The notes beneath the pieces were generated by a model. It was not told the origin of the DNA. It saw nothing but the letters and a program-made list of their open reading frames with translations, and searched no databases. From Elmis aenea (taxonomy: Eukaryota > Arthropoda > Insecta > Coleoptera > Elmidae), in the NCBI GenBank assembly GCA_947652605.1, contig OX393579.1, positions 4,030,001 to 4,094,000 on the forward strand: a stretch of DNA of 64,000 nucleotides, written 5' to 3'. Positions 39,801 through 54,388 of this stretch are shown here, in pieces. Numbering within the stretch: position 1 is the first letter of the stretch; every line of letters starts with the position of its first letter. The position numbers and the translations under genes are program-made.

Positions 39801-42800
39801 TCTACAGCACGGTCGTTTTATGAAATTATTAAAAATTAAAACCAGCTTATTGAAAGACATATGCAAAACAATTTTTTTCATGTAAAGAAGCGATGGAGAA
39901 ACTCTTCCTGTGATATAAAAGTCAATAATTAAAATTGTTTATAAATAGTCGCTCAAGGAACACATGTATTATCTACAGCACGGTCGTTTTATGAAATTAT
40001 TAAAAATTAAAACCAGCTTATTGAAAGACATATGCAAAACAATTTTGTTCATGTAAAGAAGCGATGGATAAACTCTTCCTGTGATATACAAGTCAATAAT
40101 TAAAATTGTTTATAAATAGTCGCTCAAGGAACACATGTATTATCTACAGCACGGTCGTTTTATGAAATTATTAAAAATTAAAACCAGCTTATTGAAAGAC
40201 ATATGCAAAACAATTTTTTTCATGTAAAGAAGCGATGGAGAAACTCTTCCTGTGATATAAAAGTCAATAATTAAAATTGTTTATAAATAGTCGCTCAAGG
40301 AACACATGTATTATCTACAGCACGGTCGTTTTATGAAATTATTAAAAATTAAAACCAGCTCATTGAAAGACATATGCAAAACAATTTTTTTCATGTAAAG
40401 AAGCGATGGATAAACTCTTTCTGTGATATACAAGTCAATAATTAAAATTGTTTATAAATAGTCGCTCAAGGAACACATGTATTATCTACAGCACGGTCGT
40501 TTTATGAAATTATTAAAAATTAAAACCAGCTTATTGAAAGACATATGCAAAACAATTTTTTTCATGTAAAGAAGCGATGGATAAACTCTTCCTGTGATAT
40601 ACAAGTCAATAATTAAAATTGTTTATAAATAGTCGCTCAAGGAACACATGTATTATCTACAGCACGGTCGTTTTATGAAATTATTAAAAATTAAAACCAG
40701 CTTATTGAAAGACATATGCAAAACAATTTTGTTCATGTAAAGAAGCGATGGATAAACTCTTCCTGTGATATACAAGTCAATAATTAAAATTGTTTATAAA
40801 TAGTCGCTCAAGGAACACATGTATTATCTACAGCAAGGTCGTTTTATGAAATTATTAAAAATTAAAACCAGCTTATTGAAAGACATATGCAAAACAATTT
40901 TTTTCATGTAAAGAAGCGATGGGTAAACTCTTGCTGTGATATACAAGTCAATAATTAAAATTGTTTATAAATAGTCGCTCAAGGAACACATGTATTATCT
41001 ACAGCACGGTCGTTTTATGAAATTATTAAAAATTAAAACCAGCTTATTGAAAGACATATGCAAAACAATTTTGTTCATGTAAAGAAGCGATGGATAAACT
41101 CTTCCTGTGATATACAAGTCAATAATTAAAATTGTTTATAAATAGTCGCTCAAGGAACACATGTATTATCTACAGCACGGTCGTTTTATGAAATTATTAA
41201 AAATTAAAACCAGCTTATTGAAAGACATATGCAAAACAATTTTTTTCATGTAAAGAAGCGATGGAGAAACTCTTCCTGTGATATAAAAGTCAATAATTAA
41301 AATTGTTTATAAATAGTCGCTCAAGGAACACATGTATTATCTACAGCACGGTCGTTTTATGAAATTATTAAAAATTAAAACCAGCTCATTGAAAGACATA
41401 TGCAAAACAATTTTTTTCATGTAAAGAAGCGATGGATAAACTCTTCCTGTGATATACAAGTCAATAATTAAAATTGTTTATAAATAGTCGCTCAAAGAAC
41501 ACATGTATTATCTACAGCACGGTCGTTTTATGAAATTATTAAAAATTAAAACCAGCTTATTGAAAGACATATGCAAAACAATTTTTTTCATGTAAAGAAG
41601 CGATGGGTAAACTTTCTGTGATATACAAGTCAATAATTAAAATTGTTTATAAATAGTCGCTCAAGGAACACATGTATTATCTACAGCACGGTCGTTTTAT
41701 GAAATTATTAAAAATTAAAACCAGCTTATTGAAAGACATATGCAAAACAATTTTTTTCATGTAAAGAAGCGATGGATAAACTCTTCCTGTGATATACAAG
41801 TCAATAATTAAAATTGTTTATAAATAGTCGCTCAAGGAACACATGTATTATCTACAGCACGGTCGTTTTATGAAATTATTAAAAATTAAAACCAGCTTAT
41901 TGAAAGACATATGCAAAACAATTTTTTTCATGTAAAGAAGCGATGGGTAAACTCTTTCTGTGATATACAAGTCAATAATTAAAATTGTTTATAAATAGTC
42001 GCTCAAGGAACACATGTATTATTTACAGCAAGGTCGTTTTATGAAATTATTAAAAATTAAAACCAGCCTATTGAAAGACATATGCAAAACAATTTTTTTC
42101 ATGTAAAGAAGCGATGGGTAAACTCTTGCTGTGATATACAAGTCAATAATTAAAATTGTTTATAAATAGTCGCTCAAGGAACACATGTATTATTTACAGC
42201 ACGGTCGTTTTATGAAATTATTAAAAATTAAAACCAGCTTATTGAAAGACATATGCAATACAATTTTTTTCATGTAAAGAAGCGATGGATAAACTCTTCC
42301 TGTGATATACAAGTCAATAATTAAAATTGTTTATAAATAGTCGCTCAAGGAACACATGTATTATCTACAGCACGGTCGTTTTATGAAATTATTAAAAATT
42401 AAAACCAGCTTATTGAAAGACATATGCAAAACAATTTTTTTCATGTAAAGAAGCGATGGATAAACTCTTTCTGTGATATACAAGTCAATAATTAAAATTG
42501 TTTATAAATAGTCGCTCAAGGAACACATGTATTATCTACAGCACGGTCGTTTTATGAAATTATTAAAAATTAAAACCAGCTTATTGAAAGACATATGCAA
42601 AACAATTTTTTTCATGTAAAGAAGCGATGGAGAAACTCTTCCTGTGATATACAAGTCAATAATTAAAATTGTTTATAAATAGTCGCTCAAGGAACACATG
42701 TATTATCTACAGCACGGTCGTTTTATGAAATTATTAAAAATTAAAACCAGCTTATTGAAAGACATATGCAAAACAATTTTTTTCATGTAAAGAAGCGATG

Positions 42801-45800
42801 GAGAAACTCTTCCTGTGATATACAAGTCAATAATTAAAATTGTTTATAAATAGTCGCTCAAGGAACACATGTATTATCTACAGCACGGTCGTTTTATGAA
42901 ATTATTAAAAATTAAAACCAGCTCATTGAAAGACATATGCAAAACAATTTTTTTCATGTAAAGAAGCGATGGGTAAACTCTTTCTGTGATATACAAGTCA
43001 ATAATTAAAATTGTTTATAAATAGTCGCTCAAGGAACACATGTATTATCTACAGCACGGTCGTTTTATGAAATTATTAAAAATTAAAACCAGCTTATTGA
43101 AAGACATATGCAAAACAATTTTTTTCATGTAAAGAAGCGATGGGTAAACTCTTCCTGTGATATACAAGTCAATAATTAAAATTGTTTATAAATAGTCGCT
43201 CAAGGAACACATGTATTATCTACAGCACGATCGTTTTATGAAATTATTAAAAATTAAAACCAGCTTATTGAAAGACATATGCAAAACAATTTTTTTCATG
43301 TAAAGAAGCGATGGGTAAACTCTTTCTGTGATATACAAGTCAATAATTAAAATTGTTTATAAATAGTCGCTCAAGGAACACATGTATTATCTACAGCACG
43401 GTCGTTTTATGAAATTATTAAAAATTAAAACCAGCTCATTGAAAGACATATGCAAAACAATTTTTTTCATGTAAAGAAGCGATGGATAAACTCTTTCTGT
43501 GATATACAAGTCAATAATTAAAATTGTTTATAAATAGTCGCTCAAGGAACACATGTATTATCTACAGCACGGTCGTTTTATGAAATTATTAAAAATTAAA
43601 ACCAGCTCATTGAAAGACATATGCAAAACAGTTTATTTCATGTAAAGAAGCGATGGATAAACTCTTTCTGTGATATACAAGTCAATAATTAAAATTGTTT
43701 ATAAATAGTCGCTCAAGGAACACATGTATTATCTACAGCACGGTCGTTTTATGAAATTATTAAAAATTAAAACCAGCTTATTGAAAGACATATGCAAAAC
43801 AATTTTTTTCATGTAAAGAAGCGATGGAGAAACTCTTCCTGTGATATACAAGTCAATAATTAAAATTGTTTATAAATAGTCGCTCAAGGAACACATGTAT
43901 TATCTACAGCACGGTCGTTTTATGAAATTATTAAAAATTAAAACCAGCTTATTGAAAGACATATGCAAAATAATTTTTTTCATATAAAGAAGCGATGGAT
44001 AAACTCTTCCTGTGATATACAAGTCAATAATTAAAATTGTTTATAAATAGTCGCTCAAGGAACACATGTATTATCTACAGCACGGTCGTTTTATGAAATT
44101 ATTAAAAATTAAAACCAGCTCATTAAAAGACATATGCAAAACAATTTTTTTCATGTAAAGAAGCGATGGGTAAACTCTTTCTGTGATATACAAGTCAATA
44201 ATTAAAATTGTTTATAAATAGTCGCTCAAGGAACACATGTATTATCTACAGCACGGTCGTTTTATGAAATTATTAAAAATTAAAACCAGCTTATTAAAAA
44301 ACATATGCAAAACAATTTTTTTCATGTAAAGAAGCGATGGATAAACTCTTCCTGTGATATACAAGTCAATAATTAAAATTGTTTATAAATAGTCGCTCAA
44401 GGAACACATGTATTATCTACAGCACGGTCGTTTTATGAAATTATTAAAAATTAAAACCAGCTCATTAAAAGACATATGCAAAACAATTTTTTTCATGTAA
44501 AGAAGCGATGGATAAACTCTTTCTGTGATATACAAGTCAATAATTAAAATTGTTTATAAATAGTCGCTCAAGGAACACATGTATTATCTACAGCACGGTC
44601 GTTTTATGAAATTATTAAAAATTAAAACCAGCTCATTGAAAGACATATGCAAAACAATTTTTTTCATGTAAAGAAGCGATGGGTAAACTCTTCCTGTGAT
44701 ATACAAGTCAATAATTAAAATTGTTTATAAATAGTCGCTCAAGGAACACATGTATTATCTACAGCACGATCGTTTTATGAAATTATTAAAAATTAAAACC
44801 AGCTTATTGAAAGACATAAGCAAAACAATTTTTTTCATGTAAAGAAGCGATGGGTAAACTCTTTCTGTGATATACAAGTCAATAATTAAAATTGTTTATA
44901 AATAGTCGCTCAAGGAACACATGTATTATCTACAGCACGGTCGTTTTATGAAATTATTAAAAATTAAAACCAGCTCATTGAAAGACATATGCAAAACAAT
45001 TTTTTTCATGTAAAGAAGCGATGGATAAACTCTTCCTGTGATATACAAGTCAATAATTAAAATTGTTTATAAATAGTCGCTCAAGGAACACATGTATTAT
45101 CTACAGCACGGTCGTTTTATGAAATTATTAAAAATTAAAACCAGCTCATTGAAAGACATATGCAAAACAATTTTTTTCATGTAAAGAAGCGATGGATAAA
45201 CTCTTTCTGTGATATACAAGTCAATAATTAAAATTGTTTATAAATAGTCGCTCAAGGAACACATGTATTATCTACAGCACGGTCGTTTTATGAAATTATT
45301 AAAAATTAAAACCAGCTTATTGAAAGACATATGCAAAACAATTTTTTTCATGTAAAGAAGCGATGGAGAAACTCTTCCTGTGATATACAAGTCAATAATT
45401 AAAATTGTTTATAAATAGTCGCTCAAGGAACACATGTATTATCTACAGCACGGTCGTTTTATGAAATTATTAAAAATTAAAACCAGCTTATTGAAAGACA
45501 TATGCAAAACAATTTTTTTCATGTAAAGAAGCGATGGAGAAACTCTTCCTGTGATATACAAGTCAATAATTAAAATTGTTTATAAATAGTCGCTCAAGGA
45601 ACACATGTATTATCTACAGCACGGTCGTTTTATGAAATTATTAAAAATTAAAACCAGCTTATTGAAAGACATATGCAAAACAATTTTTTTCATGTAAAGA
45701 AGCGATGGATAAACTCTTCCTGTGATATACAAGTCAATAATTAAAATTGTTTATAAATAGTCGCTCAAGGAACACATGTATTATCTACAGCACGGTCGTT

Positions 45801-48800
45801 TTATGAAATTATTAAAAATTAAAACCAGCTCATTGAAAGACATATGCAAAACAATTTTTTTCATGTAAAGAAGCGATGGGTAAACTCTTTCTGTGATATA
45901 CAAGTCAATAATTAAAATTGTTTATAAATAGTCGCTCAAGGAACACATGTATTATCTACAGCACGGTCGTTTTATGAAATTATTAAAAATTAAAACCAGC
46001 TTATTGAAAAACATATGCAAAACAATTTTTTTCATGTAAAGAAGCGATGGATAAACTCTTCCTGTGATATACAAGTCAATAATTAAAATTGTTTATAAAT
46101 AGTCGCTCAAGGAACACATGTATTATCTACAGCACGGTCGTTTTATGAAATTATTAAAAATTAAAACCAGCTCATTGAAAGACATATGCAAAACAATTTT
46201 TTTCATGTAAAGAAGCGATGGGTAAACTCTTTCTGTGATATAAAAGTCAATAATTAAAATTGTTTATAAATAGTCGCTCAAGGAACACATGTATTATCTA
46301 CAGCACGGTCGTTTTATGAAATTATTAAAAATTAAAACCAGCTTATTGAAAAACATATGCAAAACAATTTTTTTCATGTAAAGAAGCGATGGATAAACTC
46401 TTCCTGTGATATACAAGTCAATAATTAAAATTGTTTATAAATAGTCGCTCAAGGAACACATGTATTATCTACAGCACGGTCGTTTTATGAAATTATTAAA
46501 AATTAAAACCAGCTCATTGAAAGACATATGCAAAACAATTTTTTTCATGTAAAGAAGCGATGGGTAAACTCTTTCTGTGATATACAAGTCAATAATTAAA
46601 ATTGTTTATAAATAGTCGCTCAAGGAACACATGTATTATCTACAGCACGGTCGTTTTATGAAATTATTAAAAATTAAAACCAGCTTATTGAAAGACATAT
46701 GCAAAACAATTTTTTTCATGTAAAGAAGCGATGGGTAAACTCTTTCTGTGATATACAAGTCAATAATTAAAATTGTTTATAAATAGTCGCTCAAGGAACA
46801 CATGTATTATCTACAGCACGGTCGTTTTATGAAATTATTAAAAATTAAAACCAGCTTATTGAAAGACATACGCAAAACCATTTTTTTCATGTAAAGAAGC
46901 GATGGAGAAACTCTTCCTGTGATATACAAGTCAATAATTAAAATTGTTTATAAATAGTCGCTCAAGGAACACATGTATTATCTACAGCACGGTCGTTTTA
47001 TGAAATTATTAAAAATTAAAACCAGCTTATTGAAAGACATATGCAAAACAATTTTTTTCATGTAAAGAAGCGATGGATAAACTCTTCCTGTGATATACAA
47101 GTCAATAATTAAAATTGTTTATAAATAGTCGCTTAAGGAACACATGTATTATCTACAGCACGGTCGTTTTATGAAATTATTAAAAATTAAAACCAGCTTA
47201 TTGAAAGACATATGCAAAACAATTTTTTTCATGTAAAGAAGCGATGGAGAAACTCTTCCTGTGATATACAAGTCAATAATTAAAATTGTTTATAAATAGT
47301 TGCTCAAGGAACACATGTATTATCTACAGCACGGTCGTTTTATGAAATTATTAAAAATTAAAACCAGCTTATTGAAAGACATATGCAAAACAATTTTTTT
47401 CATGTAAAGAAGCGATGGATAAACTCTTCCTGTGATATACAAGTCAATAATTAAAATTGTTTATAAATAGTCGCTTAAGGAACACATGTATTATCTACAG
47501 CACGGTCGTTTTATGAAATTATTAAAAATTAAAACCAGCTTATTGAAAGACATATGCAAAACAATTTTTTTCATGTAAAGAAGCGATGGATAAACTCTTC
47601 CTGTGATATACAAGTCAATAATTAAAATTGTTTATAAATAGTCGCTTAAGGAACACATGTATTATCTACAGCACGGTCGTTTTATGAAATTATTAAAAAT
47701 TAAAACCAGCTTATTGAAAGACATATGCAAAACAATTTTTTTCATGTAAAGAAGCGATGGAGAAACTCTTCCTGTGATATACAAGTCAATAATTAAAATT
47801 GTTTATAAATAGTCGCTTAAGGAACACATGTATTATCTACAGCACGGTCGTTTTATGAAATTATTAAAAATTAAAACCAGCTTATTGAAAGACATATGCA
47901 AAACAATTTTTTTCATGTAAAGAAGCGATGGGTAAACTCTTTCTGTGATATACAAGTCAATAATTAAAATTGTTTATAAATAGTCGCTCAAGGAACACAT
48001 GTATTATCTACAGCACGGTCGTTTTATGAAATTATTAAAAATTAAAACCAGCTTATTGAAAGACATATGCAAAACAATTTTTTTCATGTAAAGAAGCGAT
48101 GGATAAACTCTTCCTGTGATATACAAGTCAATAATTAAAATTGTTTATAAATAGTCGCTTAAGGAACACATGTATTATCTACAGCACGGTCGTTTTATGA
48201 AATTATTAAAAATTAAAACCAGCTTATTGAAAGACATATGCAAAACAATTTTTTTCATGTAAAGAAGCGATGGAGAAACTCTTCCTGTGATATACAAGTC
48301 AATAATTAAAATTGTTTATAAATAGTTGCTCAAGGAACACATGTATTATCTACAGCACGGTCGTTTTATGAAATTATTAAAAATTAAAACCAGCTTATTG
48401 AAAGACATATGCAAAACAATTTTTTTCATGTAAAGAAGCGATGGATAAACTCTTCCTGTGATATACAAGTCAATAATTAAAATTGTTTATAAATAGTCGC
48501 TCAAGGAACACATGTATTATCTACAGCACGGTCGTTTTATGAAATTATTAAAAATTAAAACCAGCTCATTGAAAGACATATGCAAAACAATTTTTTTCAT
48601 GTAAAGAAGCGATGGGTAAACTCTTTCTGTGATATACAAGTCAATAATTAAAATTGTTTATAAATAGTCGCTCAAGGAACACATGTATTATCTACAGCAC
48701 GGTCGTTTTATGAAATTATTAAAAATTAAAACCAGCTTATTGAAAGACATATGCAAAACAATTTTTTTCATGTAAAGAAGCGATGGATAAACTCTTCCTG

Positions 48801-51800
48801 TGATATACAAGTCAATAATTAAAATTGTTTATAAATAGTCGCTCAAGGAACACATGTATTATCTACAGCACGGTCGTTTTATGAAATTATTAAAAATTAA
48901 AACCAGCTTATTGAAAGACATATGCAAAACAATTTTGTTCATGTAAAGAAGCGATGGATAAACTCTTCCTGTGATATACAAGTCAATAATTAAAATTGTT
49001 TATAAATAGTCGCTCAAGGAACACATGTATTATCTACAGCACGGTCGTTTTATGAAATTATTAAAAATTAAAACCAGCTCATTGAAAGACATATGCAAAA
49101 CAATTTTTTTCATGTAAAGAAGCGATGGGTAAACTCTTTCTGTGATATACAAGTCAATAATTAAAATTGTTTATAAATAGTCGCTCAAGGAACACATGTA
49201 TTATCTACAGCACGGTCGTTTTATGAAATTATTAAAAATTAAAACCAGCTTATTGAAAGACATATGCAAAACAATTTTTTTCATGTAAAGAAGCGATGGA
49301 TAAACTCTTCCTGTGATATACAAGTCAATAATTAAAATTGTTTATAAATAGTCGCTCAAGGAACACATGTATTATCTACAGCACGGTCGTTTTATGAAAT
49401 TATTAAAAATTAAAACCAGCTTATTAAAAGACATATGCAAAACAATTTTTTTCATGTAAAGAAGCGATGGATAAACTCTTCCTGTGATATACAAGTCAAT
49501 AATTAAAATTGTTTATAAATAGTCGCTCAAGGAACACATGTATTATCTACAGCACGGTCGTTTTATGAAATTATTAAAAATTAAAACCAGCTCATTGAAA
49601 GACATATGCAAAACAATTTTTTTCATGTAAAGAAGCGATGGATAAACTCTTTCTGTGATATACAAGTCAATAATTAAAATTGTTTATAAATAGTCGCTCA
49701 AGGAACACATGTATTATCTACAGCACGGTCGTTTTATGAAATTATTAAAAATTAAAACCAGCTTATTGAAAGACATATGCAAAACAATTTTTTTCATGTA
49801 AAGAAGCGATGGAGAAACTCTTCCTGTGATATACAAGTCAATAATTAAAATTGTTTATAAATAGTCGCTCAAGGAACACATGTATTATCTACAGCACGGT
49901 CGTTTTATGAAATTATTAAAAATTAAAACCAGCTTATTGAAAGACATATGCAAAACAATTTTTTTCATGTAAAGAAGCGATGGATAAACTCTTCCTGTGA
50001 TATACAAGTCAATAATTAAAATTGTTTATAAATAGTCGCTCAAGGAACACATGTATTATCTACAGCACGGTCGTTTTATGAAATTATTAAAAATTAAAAC
50101 CAGCTCATTGAAAGACATATGCAAAACAATTTTTTTCATGTAAAGAAGCGATGGGTAAACTCTTTCTGTGATATACAAGTCAATAATTAAAATTGTTTAT
50201 AAATAGTCGCTCAAGGAACACATGTATTATCTACAGCACGGTCGTTTTATGAAATTATTAAAAATTAAAACCAGCTTATTGAAAAACATATGCAAAACAA
50301 TTTTTTTCATGTAAAGAAGCGATGGATAAACTCTTTCTGTGATATACAAGTCAATAATTAAAATTGTTTATAAATAGTCGCTCAAGGAACACATGTATTA
50401 TCTACAGCACGGTCGTTTTATGAAATTATTAAAAATTAAAACCAGCTTATTGAAAGACATATGCAAAACAATTTTTTTCATGTAAAGAAGCGATGGAGAA
50501 ACTCTTCCTGTGATATACAAGTCAATAATTAAAATTGTTTATAAATAGTCGCTCAAGGAACACATGTATTATCTACAGCACGGTCGTTTTATGAAATTAT
50601 TAAAAATTAAAACCAGCTTATTGAAAGACATATGCAAAACAATTTTTTTCATGTAAAGAAGCGATGGATAAACTCTTCCTGTGATATACAAGTCAATAAT
50701 TAAAATTGTTTATAAATAGTCGCTCAAGGAACACATGTATTATCTACAGCACGGTCGTTTTATGAAATTATTAAAAATTAAAACCAGCTCATTGAAAGAC
50801 ATATGCAAAACAATTTTTTTCATGTAAAGAAGCGATGGGTAAACTCTTTCTGTGATATACAAGTCAATAATTAAAATTGTTTATAAATAGTCGCTCAAGG
50901 AACACATGTATTATCTACAGCACGGTCGTTTTATGAAATTATTAAAAATTAAAACCAGCTTATTGAAAAACATATGCAAAACAATTTTTTTCATGTAAAG
51001 AAGCGATGGAGAAACTCTTCCTGTGATATACAAGTCAATAATTAAAATTGTTTATAAATAGTCGCTCAAGGAACACATGTATTATCTACAGCACGGTCGT
51101 TTTATGAAATTATTAAAAATTAAAACCAGCTTATTGAAAGACATATGCAAAACAATTTTTTTCATGTAAAGAAGCGATGGATAAACTCTTCCTGTGATAT
51201 ACAAGTCAATAATTAAAATTGTTTATAAATAGTCGCTCAAGGAACACATGTATTATCTACAGCACGGTCGTTTTATGAAATTATTAAAAATTAAAACCAG
51301 CTTATTGAAAGACATATGCAAAACAATTTTTTTCATGTAAAGAAGCGATGGAGAAACTCTTCCTGTGATATACAAGTCAATAATTAAAATTGTTTATAAA
51401 TAGTCGCTCAAGGAACACATGTATTATCTACAGCACGGTCGTTTTATGAAATTATTAAAAATTAAAACCAGCTCATTGAAAGACATATGCAAAACAATTT
51501 TTTTCATGTAAAGAAGCTATGGGTAAACTCTTTCTGTGATATACAAGTCAATAATTAAAATTGTTTATAAATAGTCGCTCAAGGAACACATGTATTATCT
51601 ACAGCACGGTCGTTTTATGAAATTATTAAAAATTAAAACCAGCTTATTGAAAGACATATGCAAAACAATTTTTTTCATGTAAAGAAGCGATGGATAAACT
51701 CTTTCTGTGATATACAAGTCAATAATTAAAATTGTTTATAAATAGTCGCTCAAGGAACACATGTATTATCTACAGCACGGTCGTTTTATGAAATTATTAA

Positions 51801-54388
51801 AAATTAAAACCAGCTTATTGAAAGACATATGCAAAACAATTTTTTTCATGTAAAGAAGCGATGGAGAAACTCTTCCTGTGATATACAAGTCAATAATTAA
51901 AATTGTTTATAAATAGTCGCTCAAGGAACACATGTATTATCTACAGCACGGTCGTTTTATGAAATTATTAAAAATTAAAACCAGCTTATTGAAAGACATA
52001 TGCAAAACAATTTTTTTCATGTAAAGAAGCGATGGATAAACTCTTCCTGTGATATACAAGTCAATAATTAAAATTGTTTATAAATAGTCGCTCAAGGAAC
52101 ACATGTATTATCTACAGCACGGTCGTTTTATGAAATTATTAAAAATTAAAACCAGCTCATTGAAAGACATATGCAAAACAATTTTTTTCATGTAAAGAAG
52201 CGATGGGTAAACTCTTTCTGTGATATACAAGTCAATAATTAAAATTGTTTATAAATAGTCGCTCAAGGAACACATGTATTATCTACAGCACGGTCGTTTT
52301 ATGAAATTATTAAAAATTAAAACCAGCTTATTGAAAAACATATGCAAAACAATTTTTTTCATGTAAAGAAGCGATGGATAAACTCTTTCTGTGATATACA
52401 AGTCAATAATTAAAATTGTTTATAAATAGTCGCTCAAGGAACACATGTATTATCTACAGCACGGTCGTTTTATGAAATTATTAAAAATTAAAACCAGCTT
52501 ATTGAAAGACATATGCAAAACAATTTTTTTCATGTAAAGAAGCGATGGAGAAACTCTTCCTGTGATATACAAGTCAATAATTAAAATTGTTTATAAATAG
52601 TCGCTCAAGGAACACATGTATTATCTACAGCACGGTCGTTTTATGAAATTATTAAAAATTAAAACCAGCTTATTGAAAGACATATGCAAAACAATTTTTT
52701 TCATGTAAAGAAGCGATGGATAAACTCTTCCTGTGATATACAAGTCAATAATTAAAATTGTTTATAAATAGTCGCTCAAGGAACACATGTATTATCTACA
52801 GCACGGTCGTTTTATGAAATTATTAAAAATTAAAACCAGCTCATTGAAAGACATATGCAAAACAATTTTTTTCATGTAAAGAAGCGATGGGTAAACTCTT
52901 TCTGTGATATACAAGTCAATAATTAAAATTGTTTATAAATAGTCGCTCAAGGAACACATGTATTATCTACAGCACGGTCGTTTTATGAAATTATTAAAAA
53001 TTAAAACCAGCTTATTGAAAAACATATGCAAAACAATTTTTTTCATGTAAAGAAGCGATGGAGAAACTCTTCCTGTGATATACAAGTCAATAATTAAAAT
53101 TGTTTATAAATAGTCGCTCAAGGAACACATGTATTATCTACAGCACGGTCGTTTTATGAAATTATTAAAAATTAAAACCAGCTTATTGAAAGACATATGC
53201 AAAACAATTTTTTTCATGTAAAGAAGCGATGGATAAACTCTTCCTGTGATATACAAGTCAATAATTAAAATTGTTTATAAATAGTCGCTCAAGGAACACA
53301 TGTATTATCTACAGCACGGTCGTTTTATGAAATTATTAAAAATTAAAACCAGCTTATTGAAAGACATATGCAAAACAATTTTTTTCATGTAAAGAAGCGA
53401 TGGAGAAACTCTTCCTGTGATATACAAGTCAATAATTAAAATTGTTTATAAATAGTCGCTCAAGGAACACATGTATTATCTACAGCAAGGTCGTTTTATG
53501 AAATTATTAAAAATTAAAACCAGCTTATTGAAAGACATATGCAAAACAATTTTTTTCATGTAAAGAAGCGATGGATAAACTCTTCCTGTGATATACAAGT
53601 CAATAATTAAAATTGTTTATAAATAGTCGCTCAAGGAACACATGTATTATCTACAGCACGGTCGTTTTATGAAATTATTAAAAATTAAAACCAGCTCATT
53701 GAAAGACATATGCAAAACAATTTTTTTCATGTAAAGAAGCTATGGGTAAACTCTTTCTGTGATATACAAGTCAATAATTAAAATTGTTTATAAATAGTCG
53801 CTCAAGGAACACATGTATTATCTACAGCACGGTCGTTTTATGAAATTATTAAAAATTAAAACCAGCTTATTGAAAGACATATGCAAAACAATTTTTTTCA
53901 TGTAAAGAAGCGATGGATAAACTCTTTCTGTGATATACAAGTCAATAATTAAAATTGTTTATAAACAGTCGCTCAAGGAACACATGTATTATCTACAGCA
54001 CGGTCGTTTTATGAAATTATTAAAAATTAAAACCAGCTTATTAAAAGACATATGCAAAACAATTTTTTTCATGTAAAGAAGCGATGGATAAACTCTTCCT
54101 GTGATATACAAGTCAATAATTAAAATTGTTTATAAATAGTCGCTCAAGGAACACATGTATTATCTACAGCACGGTTGTTTTATAAAATTATAAAAAATTA
54201 AAACCAGCTTATTGAAAGACATATGCAAAACAATTTTTTTCATGTAAAGAAGCGATGGGTAAACTCTTTCTGTGATATACAAGTCAATAATTAAAATTGT
54301 TTATAAATAGTCGCTCAAGGAACACATGTATTATCTACAGCACGGTCGTTTTATGAAATTATTAAAAATTAAAACCAGCTTATTGAAA

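Larger units (their letters stand above)
16774..54388. repeat. Satellite B: tandem array of 171-bp monomers
   Basis: A sister family of satellite A in the same orientation and with the same length. Fixed differences from A include CAAGTC for CAAATC, GTTTATAAATAG for GTTTAGAAATAG, ACACATG for ACATATG, TATCTACAG for TAACTAAAG, GGTCGTTTTATG for GGTATTTTTAGG, CAATTTTTTTC for CAATTGTATTC, AGAAGCG for AGAGGCG and ACTCTTCC for ACTGTTCC. That is about 13 of 171 sites with no net indel. From 16818 to 54271 the distance is 37,453 bp. Removing 316 bp for the transposon and its duplication, 33 bp for eleven 3-bp insertions, and adding 3 bp for small deletions near 22957 and 41613 gives exactly 217 x 171. 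Common internal variants are GGGTAAAC/GGATAAAC/GGAGAAAC, CTTATTG/CTCATTG, TTTCTG/TTCCTG and CACGG/CAAGG. The final full monomers are diverged (near 54175), and the array ends abruptly in GCTTATTGAAA. Confidence 0.97.

Noticed and set aside
1..54388. Relationship to primate alpha satellite because of the 171-bp length
   Set aside because: No sequence similarity is evident; equal length is likely coincidence or nucleosome-scale convergence.
1..54388. CRISPR-like array (regularly spaced repeats)
   Set aside because: The whole 171-bp unit repeats with no unique spacers, and the context is eukaryotic.
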